From: Strongylocentrotus purpuratus
Taxonomy: Eukaryota; Echinodermata; Echinoidea; Camarodonta; Strongylocentrotidae
NCBI RefSeq assembly: GCF_000002235.5
Contig: NW_022145599.1
Location: forward strand, 6,114,781-6,178,780
Length of the DNA: 64,000 bases
Direction of reading: 5' to 3'
Shown: piece after piece, positions 1 through 9,717 of the stretch
Layout: the number at the start of each line of letters is the position of its first letter
Numbering within the stretch: the stretch's first letter is position 1
Position numbers and translations under genes: made by a program
The notes under the pieces: model-generated
The model's input: the letters and a program-made list of their open reading frames with translations, nothing else
Databases searched by the model: none
What the model was told of the DNA's origin: nothing

Positions 1-381
1 GGTATGAATTTCTCTCTGAAAATAGCACTGAAAATTGGCTGTCAACATTATAGAATATAACATAGCTAGTAAAGTAATATATCAGTAGAATTAAACATGT
101 ACCATCTGCTATACTGCTAGGCACAAGTTGAAACTTCCTTGGCCCAACTGCTTGTTGCGGTATAACTCGATGATTGTATAATATTAAAACTTTCATGGGT
201 GATTATCGATGGCCATTTGGAATATTTAAGGGCTGAAAACATAAAAGATTCATTGACATTCATTAATTTCATCTGCATTCTGAGACCAAAAAGTGTTTGA
301 TCATTGTGTACGATAACAGTCTTTGTTCAGTTTGGAGCATTCCCTCTTTTCAATTGAATTCTGCAAACACACAATGAAAGT
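1..381. other. Flank downstream of the RAG2-like relic
   Basis: No coding sequence recognised on either strand. It lies 3' of the kelch-PHD relic, so it could be its old 3' UTR. In known sea urchin and amphioxus loci a RAG1-like gene sits next to RAG2-like in convergent orientation; that position here would be left of the window and cannot be seen. Confidence 0.3.
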
Positions 382-1250
382 TCATGTTTGCTTACATTGT
401 GGACAGAAATACATCTCTGGTAAACTATGGAGCTTTAGGTAGTAGACATGAATCCATTTTCCACATCGCAAGTGTTTCACACTGTACCCATTGTTTCTCT
501 ACAGTTTCTTCTGCCTTAGCGATAGTTAGATGGTAAGTCACATTTCTCTGGCTTGCATTTCCTGTCAGTGAGCATAGAGATCTGTTTTGAGGTACCCCCA
601 ACAGAGATGATGCAGTCAGGTGCTAGGGCAAATAGAACATGCCCAGCTGTTCCATGACCATAATTATTGTCATTCTGTGTTTTGAGTTTGTACTTCTTCC
701 TAACGATGTCAAGTATGAATACTCTGCAGGAGGCATGTCTTGAAGACTTAGGGGTCTCAGAACTGTTTTGCAGTTGAAATCCTCCGGATACGACAATGTA
801 ATTGTTTACTTTGGCTGTTGCGTGGTATGAAATGTACAGAAGTTTGTTTGTTATATTTCCGTATAAAAAGACAGCATGCATTCAGTAAAATAATAACAAA
901 TAGAATAATGAATAACAAGATAAGATAAATGGCTGGATAGCCCATATTCAGCGGTATCGTTATGATACCACTGGTCTTCCATGGGGACCAGAAATTATAC
1001 AGTAAAACAATACAATATACATAAACACACGACAAAGAAAAACAACAAAGAAAAATAGCAAAACATAAATTCCCAAGCAAAATATAATCCTCTGGATACG
1101 ACAATGTAATTGTTTACTTTGGCTGTTGCATGTTATGAAATGTACGGAAGTGGTGTACTCCATGGACTAACGGGTGCAAGGGTAACGGTAGAAAGAACTG
1201 CTGTGTCTATATTTTGGGAGTTCATTATTAGCAAGAGTACTTGGTTGATT
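382..1250 (-). pseudogene. RAG2-like: RAG2-like kelch + PHD finger relic
   Basis: I read this as the C-terminal half of a RAG2-like protein, in several broken frames. The longest open stretch (516-881) is kelch-like: it has VNNYIVVSGGFQLQN, matching the form of the last RAG2 kelch repeat (VIVGGYQLEN in vertebrates), and a second Gly-Gly pair further on. Downstream, 382-490 encodes a PHD-finger tail: WVQCE, then CGKWIHVY, then LPEMYFCPQC and a stop at 382-384. Between the two cysteines of the CxxC pair there are 13 bases instead of 6, so the frame shifts. The Cys after the zinc-binding His is Tyr. Another frame change lies near 515-530. Upstream, 1170-1240 encodes LPKYRHSSSFY, the start of another kelch blade, and 1088-1163 is a partial copy with a stop. 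Kelch plus PHD is the RAG2 architecture. Family assignment is inference from motifs; decay is seen directly. Alternative: another kelch-PHD protein. Confidence 0.55.
1088..1163 (-). repeat. Partial duplicate of the kelch segment
   Basis: About 60 bases here repeat 780-850 nearly exactly (the HATAKVNNYIVVS codons), but with an in-frame TAA before HATAK and an Arg breaking the Gly-Gly pair. The two copies flank about 240 bp (851-1087) of AT-rich sequence with no recognisable content. This looks like an insertion with a long duplicated flank, or a local duplication. Confidence 0.6.
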
Positions 1251-2099
1251 AGTACTCTTTTTTGTGTTCTTCTATTCTGTGCTATAACAACTTTACTACA
1301 AAATCAGGCATGACTCGATTGCTTGGTGTCTGAGTGCAAGAGTGCTTTCTTCTCATCTCATCTCCTTATGTATACCGGTATACAGCATCTCAATCTTGGT
1401 TACATACCGGTAACATAATATACAGGGTGGCACTGGGTGAGCACAGCTGGATGTAGCTGGTGTTTATATACACATGGATTAATGGGGATTAACGCTCTAG
1501 ACACTAAGCCATGGGAAAGTGAAGTTGGTAGCAAAGTGAACAGGTCATCAATATAGCAAACACAATATCCCTCTTTTTCTCAGATTTAAAAGTATACATA
1601 AAAATACATTATATTTAGGTTGTGAAACAACATTTGACAAAATCATTTCTGTGTATTTCTGTTTGCAAAACGACATCTTATAAAGTGAAAACGAAACGCA
1701 AGGTAATAAAATCAGTTTTGGTAACAAAAAACAAAACTTATGATACAAGGTAACAAAATCAGTTTGGTAACAATACATGTGTGAAAGAAGTATGGATAGC
1801 ACAGAAAAAGAACATCAGAGTTTGGAGAGATAGGAATACATAATGAATAGGCAATTGTAAACGTAGAGTTAAACAGAAACTCTATCTTTGAATTTATTCT
1901 TCGGATTAAGACATAACATTATATTAGTGGTCGGTCACCATGATAAGAGAATACATCTCTCTAAACCAAAGACAGCATTGATATGTTCATTACAAGTTAA
2001 ATGCATAATAAAAGAGTTCACTAAAAGTTCATGGTTTGAGTCCTCTGTTCGATCATTCATGCGATTAAAATTTTCCTTACTTGTGACATATATTGCGTT
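1251..2099. other. AT-rich intergenic stretch
   Basis: Nothing coding recognised. It contains short palindromic ACCGGTAT-type motifs (about 1373-1410) and no open frame with family features. Confidence 0.3.
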
Positions 2100-2124
2100 G
2101 TTTGATTTCCTCTTTTAATCTTCA

Positions 2125-2402
2125 CACTTCCTCCCTTCTTTCCGATTACGACCCATGGACTTGGGTCAAAGCGAGGGGAAAACATATCCGACTTTCTCTG
2201 AACTATGACATCACCACAGCTAATGTCTCGCGATTGCCTTTGTTGCCTTCATTTCTTTCGATCATGATACACTTTCATTGCCTTGTAGTTATATACTTTG
2301 TCGTTGCGACTCGCTTCTTGATGAGCTTTACTGGGCGTGGTAGTGGAGCTGCAGACATCATTCTCTCGATCAGCAGGGGGCTGAGTGTCCATATGAACAG
2401 CA
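2125..2402 (-). mobile_element. Gypsy-type integrase C-terminal remnant
   Basis: On the minus strand this encodes a typical Gypsy (Ty3) integrase tail. There is a YKAMKVYHDRK stretch, then GDVIVQRK and FSPRFDPSPWVVIGKKGGSV, the GPY/F-like module after the catalytic core. A TGA after HDRKK breaks the frame. Its upstream end joins MDTQPPADREND, the same sequence that begins the Gypsy fragment at 4860-5160, so both probably derive from one element. Confidence 0.6.
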
Positions 2403-4356
2403 CTAGTGTGATTGTCCTGGAGATGGTGGTGATGGTGTGATTGTCCTGGTGACAGTGGTGACGGTGTGATTGTCCTGGTGACAGTGGTGACGGTGACGGT
2501 GTGATTGTCCTAGTGATGGTGGTGACGGAGTGATTGTCCTGGTGACGGTGGTGACAGTGTGATTGTCTTGGTGACGATGGTGACGTTGTGATTATCCTGA
2601 TGACGGTGGTGACATTGGTAATGGTGTGATTGTCCTGGTGACGGTGGTGATGGTGTAATTGTCCTGGTGATTGATGACTATTATGCTATGTTTCATGTCA
2701 GCGGCAAGGTAACCTCTTTGGTTAAGGAGCGGGCAACCATATATATATATCTTCTTTTATCTTATTTGTTTACAGACAGTGATCATTGTTGAAGTCTACT
2801 GATCGACTGACACAAATAGCCGAATCTTATTTATGATCACAGTTTGTGTGATAGTTGTCCATGATGGTCTGAAGAGGTGCTGGTGGTGGTGGTGACGGTG
2901 TGTGACTGTCCTGAAGATGGTGGTGATGGTGTGATTGTCCTGGTGACGGTGACGGTGTGATTGTCCTGGTGGCGGTGGTAACGGTGTGATTGTCCTGGTG
3001 GGGGTGAAGGTGTGATTGTCCTGGTGATGGTGGTGAAGGTGTAAATGTCCTGGTGGTGGTGAAGGTGTGATTGTCCTGGTGGTGGTGAAGGTGCGATTGT
3101 CCTAGTGACGGTTGTGACGGTGTAACTGTCCTGGAGATGGTGGTGATGGTGTGATTGTCCTGGTGACGGTGGTGAAGGTGTGATTGTCCTGGTGACGGTG
3201 GTGAAGGTGTGATTGTCCTGGTGACAGTGGTGACGGTGTAACTGCCCTGGAGATGGTGGTGACGGTGTGATTGTCCTGGTGATTGATGACTATTTTGCTC
3301 TGTTTCATGTCAGCGGCAAGGTAACCTCTTCGGTTAATGAGCGGGCAACCATATAGAAGTGCTACCGGCAGTAATCCCTAAATTCGGGCCGCGTTTTGGC
3401 ACTCCTGGAGCATTGTTGGCCGTTGCGGGTCCTGGCCTGGCAGCGAGTGCGGCGATGAAGGAGATTGTCTAATATCATTGGGTCGTATTATAAGTCTTCG
3501 TCGCACTGTTAGCCTTTCGTTTCTTTTTGCACCAAAGACTTGGGGGTGACGGTGTGATTGTCCTGGTGACGTTGGTGACGGTGTGATTGTCCTGGTGGTG
3601 ATGAAGGTGTGATTGTCCTGGGGATGGTGGTGAAGATGTAACTGTCCTGGTGGTGGTGAAGGTGTGATCGTCCTGGTGACGGTGGTGACGGTGTGATTGT
3701 CCTGGTGATGGTGGTGACGGTGTGATTGTCCTGGTGATGGTGGTGAAGGTGTAACTGTCCTGTTGTGGTGAAGGTGTAATTGTCCTGGTGGTGGTGAAGG
3801 TGTGATTGTCCTGGAGATGGTGGTAAAGGCGTGATTGTCCTGGTGACGGTGGTGACGGTGTAACTGTCCTGGTGACGTTGGTGAAGGTGTGATCGTCCTG
3901 GTGACGGTGGTGACGGCGTGATTGTCCTGGTGATGGTGGTGAAGGTGTGACTGTCCTGGTGGTGGTGAAGGTGTAACTGTCCTGGTGGTGGTAAAGGTGT
4001 AACTGTCCTGGTGGTGGTGAAGGTGTAACTGTCCTGGTGGTGGTGAAGGTGTGACTGTCCTGGAGATGTTGGTGAAGGTGTGATTGTCCTGGTGACGGTG
4101 GTGACGGTGTGATTGTCCTGGTGACGTTGGTGAAGGTGTGACTGTCCTGGTGGTGGTGAAGGTGTGACTGTCCTGGTGGTGGTGGTGAAGGTGTGATTGT
4201 CCTGGTGACGGTGTGATTGTCCTGGTGACGGTGGTGATGCGATTGTCCTGGTGGTGGTGGTGGTAAAGGTGTGACTGTCCTGGTGGTGGTGACGGTGTGA
4301 TTGTCCTGGTGATGGTGTGATTGTCCTGGTGACGGTGGTGACGGTGTGATTGTCCT
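2403..4356. repeat. Minisatellite array, ~27-30 bp unit
   Basis: Dozens of imperfect copies of a GTGATTGTCCTGGTGACGG-type unit with GGTGGTGA variants. The array is interrupted by two non-repeat spacers (about 2668-2895 and 3277-3545). The 77-bp sequence beginning TGATTGATGACTATT recurs at 2669, 3278 and 4357, so blocks of array plus spacer were themselves duplicated. No protein reading frame is credible. Confidence 0.9.
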
Positions 4357-4859
4357 AGTGATTGATGACTATTATGCTCTGTTTCATGTCAACGGCAACC
4401 TCTTCGGTCAAGGAGCGGGCAACCATATAGTAGTGCTGCCAGGCAGTAATCCCTAAATTCCAGCTGCGTTTTGGCACTCCTGGAGCATTGTGGGCCGTTG
4501 CGGGTCCTGGCCTGGCAGCGAGTGCGGCGGTGAAGGAGATTGTCTAATATCATTGGGTCGTATTTTAAATAAGATGCATACAAACACAAATATAATTTCA
4601 CTGAAAAAAGATAAATTACAGAAAACGCAGGAAACCACCATCATGAGCGGTAAGCTTGAAATCGATGGCGGCCTCGAGAGAATAGCTGCAAACTCTTAAA
4701 TTATACAATTGTACACGCGAAATTGATCAAGTGGGTGCAGTGAAAGTGCTTGTGCAAGTGCGAATGGGGTTCTGGTACGTAATTTTTATAATCCAATACT
4801 AGTGTATTTTAAGAATTAATAAATTAAATATATATTCAAATTCAGAGACAAAGTTTAAA
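4357..4859. other. Array spacer copy and AT-rich flank
   Basis: 4357-4570 is the third copy of the spacer also found at 3278-3490, with GCGTTTTGGCACTCCTGGAG in both. The rest is AT-rich with no recognised gene. Confidence 0.5.
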
Positions 4860-5160
4860 TTACAAACGATTTTGTATGAGAAGTGACTCTCCTGATGGAA
4901 GAGGATCACATAAATTGACCTGTAGCCTACTCCAGGGAGCTTGTGGCATTTGAGAAGGCTGAAGAGCCTCGGAGGGAGGAGAAGACATTTCCACTTGCCG
5001 ATCACGATGTGGTGGTTGTGCAACTAGGGTTATGTCCGGGTCAACGTGGACATGGGCTGTATATCCCTCAAGCTTGTCGAGGCCGGTAAATACCTCGGGA
5101 TAAGCGGATTTGAGATCATTTTCTCGATCAGCAGGGGGCTGAGTGTCCATATGAACAGGA
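4860..5160 (-). mobile_element. Gypsy pol fragment, internally deleted
   Basis: One open frame joins two distant parts of a Gypsy polyprotein. The first is the start of reverse transcriptase (AYPEVFTGLDKLEGYTAHV, then VAQPPHR). The second, after a junction near residue 50, is the integrase segment (EALQPSQMPQAPWSRLQVN, then DPLPSGESLL). The whole RT/RNase H core between them is missing. The first residues, MDTQPPADREND, are shared with the fragment at 2125-2402. Confidence 0.7.
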
Positions 5161-5399
5161 TGAGCATTCTCTAGTTGAACTAGCAGGAGTATTATTGCTG
5201 TAGAAGCTTATATAGAAGCTGTCTTCTTCCCTAGAAGACATCCGCTGTTTCCTTCGACAACGATAAACCGAGCGGTCGTCGAAATCCCCTTCGAGCAGGA
5301 AATCCTAGCTTGAAATTCTCCCCTCACGGGCAGTGGAGTTGTAACACCGTATCATATGGTAATAGATGCACGATGTGAAGAGATCTTCCTTTGAGTACC
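5161..5399. other. Possible LTR or UTR remnant
   Basis: No coding sequence seen. It lies between two retroelement relics and contains TATATAGAAGC near 5210, so it may be an old LTR. I could not find a second copy in the window. Confidence 0.2.
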
Positions 5400-5937
5400 T
5401 GATTTTGTCACACCACTCACTGCCCATCCCAACAGTGTCCTGTATGCATATGGTCTGTCTTGATCACTGTTAACAAACTCTGGTGGTTCTGCAGCTCTTT
5501 GGACATGGTTTCAGATAAGAAGACCAAAATCTAAAGATATATCAGGGAGGTTCAGATGTCTGAGATACGAGTAATCCATTAAATGAGCAGCCGTAGGGAT
5601 TTCTCCTTGCTCACTGGTGTGGTTTCTCGGACAAACACCTCCTGGAGATCTATGATATTATTTCCTTCTAGATCCATAATTTCCAAGTCCTTCGAAACTT
5701 GACATCTTATCACCTTATCTTGGATAATTGTTTGAAGATTGATATTGATGAGTACTTCTCTTGTGTGTAGTTACCCAGCTTGGTAAGGAACAAGGAGTAT
5801 TTCTGTAATGCCTCACCGTCTTCTGTCTTCATCATAGGCCATGCAGTTGCCTTGCTGATCCCATCAAGAGCCAATTCCCTGTTTTCAAACTTTGCCTTTA
5901 ATAATGACTTGGCCTTTATGAAATTCTGCAATTCCAA
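5400..5937 (-). mobile_element. BEL/Pao gag-protease relic
   Basis: Two BEL/Pao pieces in order on the minus strand. 5710-5937 encodes a gag (DUF1759-like) segment: AKSLLKAKFENRELA, then KATAWPMMKTEDGEALQKYS. Then 5400-5690 encodes the region around the DUF1758 protease: VSKDLEIMDLEGNNIIDL, YLRHLNLPDISLDFGLL, a stop, then YAYRTLLGWAVSGV. Stops and frame changes show it is dead, and it is far more diverged than the element at 7455-12269. Confidence 0.65.
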
Positions 5938-5944
5938 GGACCAC

Positions 5945-6180
5945 TACCCCCCCCCCCCTGGACAATACCCCCTAGGATAATTGTCCTAGAGGATGGTTGT
6001 CGTAGGGATTAGTTTTTTTTAGGGTAGTAGTCGTCCCAGGGGGTGGTTGTCCTAGGGGGTAGATGTCCTAGGGGGTAGATGTCCTAAGGGGTAGTTGTCC
6101 AGGGTGTAGTTGTCCCAGGGGGTATTCGTCCTCGAGGGTGGTTATCTGGGGGTGGATGTCAAGGAGGTAGGTGTCCTAGA
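5945..6180. repeat. Short tandem repeat, ~20-bp unit
   Basis: About ten degenerate copies of GGGGGTAGTTGTCCTAG-like units after a 12-C run. GTCCTA recurs every 18-22 bp. Confidence 0.85.
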
Positions 6181-6282
6181 ACCGTATATTTGATATTACC
6201 TGGCATTCTGTTGTTTTTTTATAGTTTTTATACACCAGTATCTTTTACAGTTAAATTGCATTACCAGTATTCAGCACAATCT

Positions 6283-6561
6283 TTAATTCTGGTGAGAGAT
6301 TAAGTGAGTGAGATGATCAGGGAAGGAAAAGAAAGACACATATATGGAAAACTGACAAATTGAGGACCTTATGCTGTATTCTGTAGACTTTTGGAATAAT
6401 GTAGACACTAATCCACATTTGCCACTCTCTACCCAGTTATAAATTGGTATTGAGTCATTTGCTGGGGTTACAACTGTATGGCCCTCATAAAGAACAGCAG
6501 TAAGGTCCATGATGCGTCCATGGGTAAACGTACACAAAACCATTAGTATATCAAGTTTCTA
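6283..6561 (-). other. Possible WD40-like exon fragment
   Basis: An open stretch follows a possible splice acceptor (TTATAG before position 6561). It reads IMDLTAVLYEGHTVVTPAND followed by SIPIYNWVESGKC, the spacing of one WD40 blade (hydrophobic strand, ND at the tight turn, I-x-I-x-N/W, then SGK). No neighbouring blades or clear donor were found, so it may be an exon remnant or chance. No function is claimed. Confidence 0.2.
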
Positions 6562-7454
6562 TAATGAAGATAAATGTATCGGTTTAAAAACAAACATTTG
6601 TTTTGTTTATAAATTTAGTGAAAATAACTATTTTCTTGATGATGTATACATGTAGTTGAAAGTATGTATCTCCTGAAAAACTCTGTATGCTACCCTCAAT
6701 ATATTTCTTGTAAACTCTTGAATTCCTCTCCTTGGTGAGAAGTGGTAACTAAATATAGTTCATTATATAAATACAGAAAGTGAGACATAATTGGTTTGTC
6801 TCCAATAGAATCATAATTGCTTCAATGATTATTATCTGGTTTTCCCCAAAAACCCTTTTGGATCTCTTTCTTTTTGCAGTTCATTTATTTAATTATTGTA
6901 TTTTGAGCTTTTATTATAAGTGGCTTGTTTTGATGGCAGACAAGGTGCAGATATTGTATACGGACAGTATTACATTTATGTAATAGGTGAATAGATGTTT
7001 GATTAGTCCTTCAGATCTTGAAGAATTTGTTTTCTTCTTAAGAATTGTACTGTGATGTTCCAACATCAAAATGTTTTTGTTACTCTTTAAAGAATATGTT
7101 GTTTACCCCAAACCAAATGATCTCGTGAATATATTTTGTAAAAAATATAAAGGGTGCCTTCTTTTCACTATAAGAAAAATTATTTTGTTGTCATTATTTT
7201 TTGGGGGGTTTCACAAGACCTGTATGGAAGTAAATTATTTTCAATCAATTGAGAGAGGCGACAATTGAGAGAGAGAGAGAGAGGGAGAGAGAGGGGGAGG
7301 GGTGGGGAGTAGGAGTGGATGAGAGATAGGAGAGAGAAATAACACCTTCTATAAACTCGGTTTTATTTTCTAATTACGTTCAAGTATCTTCCAGTGGATT
7401 GACGCAGGTCTAATTTCAGAGGCAATGGCTCATAATTTTCAATTGGCTATGTTG
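6562..7454. other. AT-rich intergenic with (GA)n
   Basis: No gene recognised. A GA-rich simple repeat runs about 7264-7300. Confidence 0.35.
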
Positions 7455-7459
7455 CACCC

Positions 7460-8325
7460 TGTAGCGTATAACCAACCAATCGGACTGACTGCACTTCAAT
7501 AAATAGCGACAATTTCAAGCATGATGCGATACCGTTCACAAAAGGCGGTTCAACCTGAAATTTAATCAGAATTATAAACAATCATAAATAATATGTCGAT
7601 TTTCAACTGTGTTTACAAATAATCTTACATCAAATGAGTTGTATGATTAATGCACGTTTACTGAAATTACATATTATACTGTTCCAAAATGAAATATCAA
7701 TTACCGTAAAGATTATGTTCTATTTCCTTTGTTCTCTATTGTATTTGTGTGCATGATAAAACAATAACCCTTTTGGCTCTACACATATTACCCTAAATTC
7801 CTCTTTACATACATGTCTACAGTAACCAGAATTTATCTTCATTCTGTCACTTTATAAAACTGCCTATATATAAATGATATTAAAATAACACAACACGGTC
7901 TGTACAACAGACTATCCCCATAGCACTACACACATACACGGTATTATGTAACTGCACGTGTAATGCATCATAAAAGTTACTGTGCGTACGAATCACTTTC
8001 ATAACAAATTTATACATCAAATTATCTGAAAACTATGAACTGTATAAAACCAACACCCAACTCAAACTGACGGCTAGTTATCAATTATCAACATCATATG
8101 TTCAAATTATACTCACAACATTGGGCTTGTCTGGAAATACTAAATATTGATCGCAATCAGAAGGATGACTTTTCCCAAAATTGAGAATCATTTGCAGCTA
8201 AATTGTTACGCCCCCACTCGGCAGACCAAAAATTCAACAAAAAAAAAACATCGCTTCTGACGTCATACTCCGATCGTCAACTGAAACAAAAAATGTCCTC
8301 ACAAAACAGAGATTAGTATCTTACA
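7460..8325 (-). repeat. 3' LTR of BEL/Pao element
   Basis: Starts TGTAGCG and ends CTTACA on the plus strand, and matches 11399-12264 over its full length apart from one base. On the minus strand, AGGGGCCGGAA lies just upstream of it (8326-8336), a fair polypurine-tract candidate. Confidence 0.93.
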
Positions 8326-9717
8326 TTCCGGCCCCTAAATGTGAAGATTTTACTGAACATTTACTTCTCTAATCTCTTCTTATTCTCAACCTGGACTTAC
8401 AGGTATATACTTTATCCAAAATTCCAAAGGAATCCCAAAATTTAAAACATAGCTATCTATACTGAATGCCTTCATGCACCAATTAACAAATACCGGTAAT
8501 CTAATTTACATTAATTTTCATGAACACCTAAGCAACCAAACAACTTTCTTTGCAAACGAAAAAGAAAAAAGTTGTTCATGTCTAGATTTCCTTGTTACAA
8601 CACCAAAAAGGACTACAATTTCCTTTTCAAATAAACTTACAACAAAGTTGGTTGCCTTACTACCTGTATCAATGTATAACATGCTTCAATAAATTAACTT
8701 TATAAATTCCCACATTAAAATATGAAAACCAAAATTTCACTCTAAAAAATCTCTGTTGGCAACTGTTACCACTACAACCACTTCTTTCAATCCCATACAA
8801 ACTAAAAAAGAAATCTTGTTATGTGTCACCCAATAAAGGGAAATATTGATTCTGTAATCAACACTATGTACGATTTCACAGATACTGTTTAAAACTGAAT
8901 TGAATTCACATACCAATTCCAGTACACATAGAGTCATGTTGTTGTACCGAAATATAACTTCACAAGACATTATCTGCTAGAAAATATAAATTTTCCAAGT
9001 CGAAACTTCCAAGTCCCTACATAGACAAATACATCATCTGCATATACCATTTCAATCTTTCTATACACAATCTGCATATATGACATTATCGATTCTGGTA
9101 TTACATATTCTACCAAATAGCCAACGCCATGTAATTTGGTTGTCATGGAAACAGTAATAAATGACATATCATCAACACGTATAACTGAATTGAATGTATT
9201 CTGCAACTTTAAGCTTTCTCCTCTGGAAATGAACCTAATATAGAATACATATATACAAATGCATTCATCATATGAATATGAAGGAAAATCACATTTACCA
9301 TTTCTAATGAATAGAGAGATTGTTTAGAAGGTTGAAAAACAAAAACGTTACTTTCCAATATCGTGCAAACATAAATTACACCATGTCAGTCCTGCATAAT
9401 GGTATAATCCATTTTCGTCTAAAATCTTGTTCTTTGACATTCTCTGAAAGTTGCTCAAATGTTGACACTTTGTCCATGATGTTGAAGCACAAAAAATTCC
9501 TCAATTTCTCGACTGATCAATGTTACTCTAATACGCGAAAAAGGATCGATGTCAGTTCCGCTTTCTGGTTTTAAGAACACAAAACACGAATACCTCTACA
9601 ATTGGCACGGGACAGCGCTAGGCTTGACCCCTCATCTTAGAAACACAGAAATGTCTTCAAGAATCTGCCTCCAAATCAAATAGAGCTTTGTAACTGGTCT
9701 CCCCTCAGTACGCTGGT
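8326..9717 (-). other. Non-pol segment between pol and 3' LTR
   Basis: This sits where an env-like or accessory gene would be. Minus-strand reading shows two adjacent frames of 78 and 77 codons (8970-9206, 8737-8970) joined by a TAATG overlap, perhaps one broken gene. The first contains SFITVSMTTKLHGVGYLVEY, which has the pattern of a CUB-domain end (V-x-F-x-T/S ... G-x-G-[FY]-x-x-x-Y), and later YADDVFVYVG. Further upstream (about 9350-9580) other short frames follow. It is either captured host sequence or a degenerate accessory gene; the CUB resemblance is weak. Confidence 0.35.

Noticed and set aside
516..881. Intact 121-residue kelch protein
   Set aside because: The frame begins and ends inside a larger homologous region whose upstream kelch and downstream PHD parts lie in other frames, so it is a piece of a broken gene.
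2403..4356. CRISPR-like array
   Set aside because: Repeats are contiguous and degenerate with no unique equal-length spacers, and the sequence is clearly from an animal genome.
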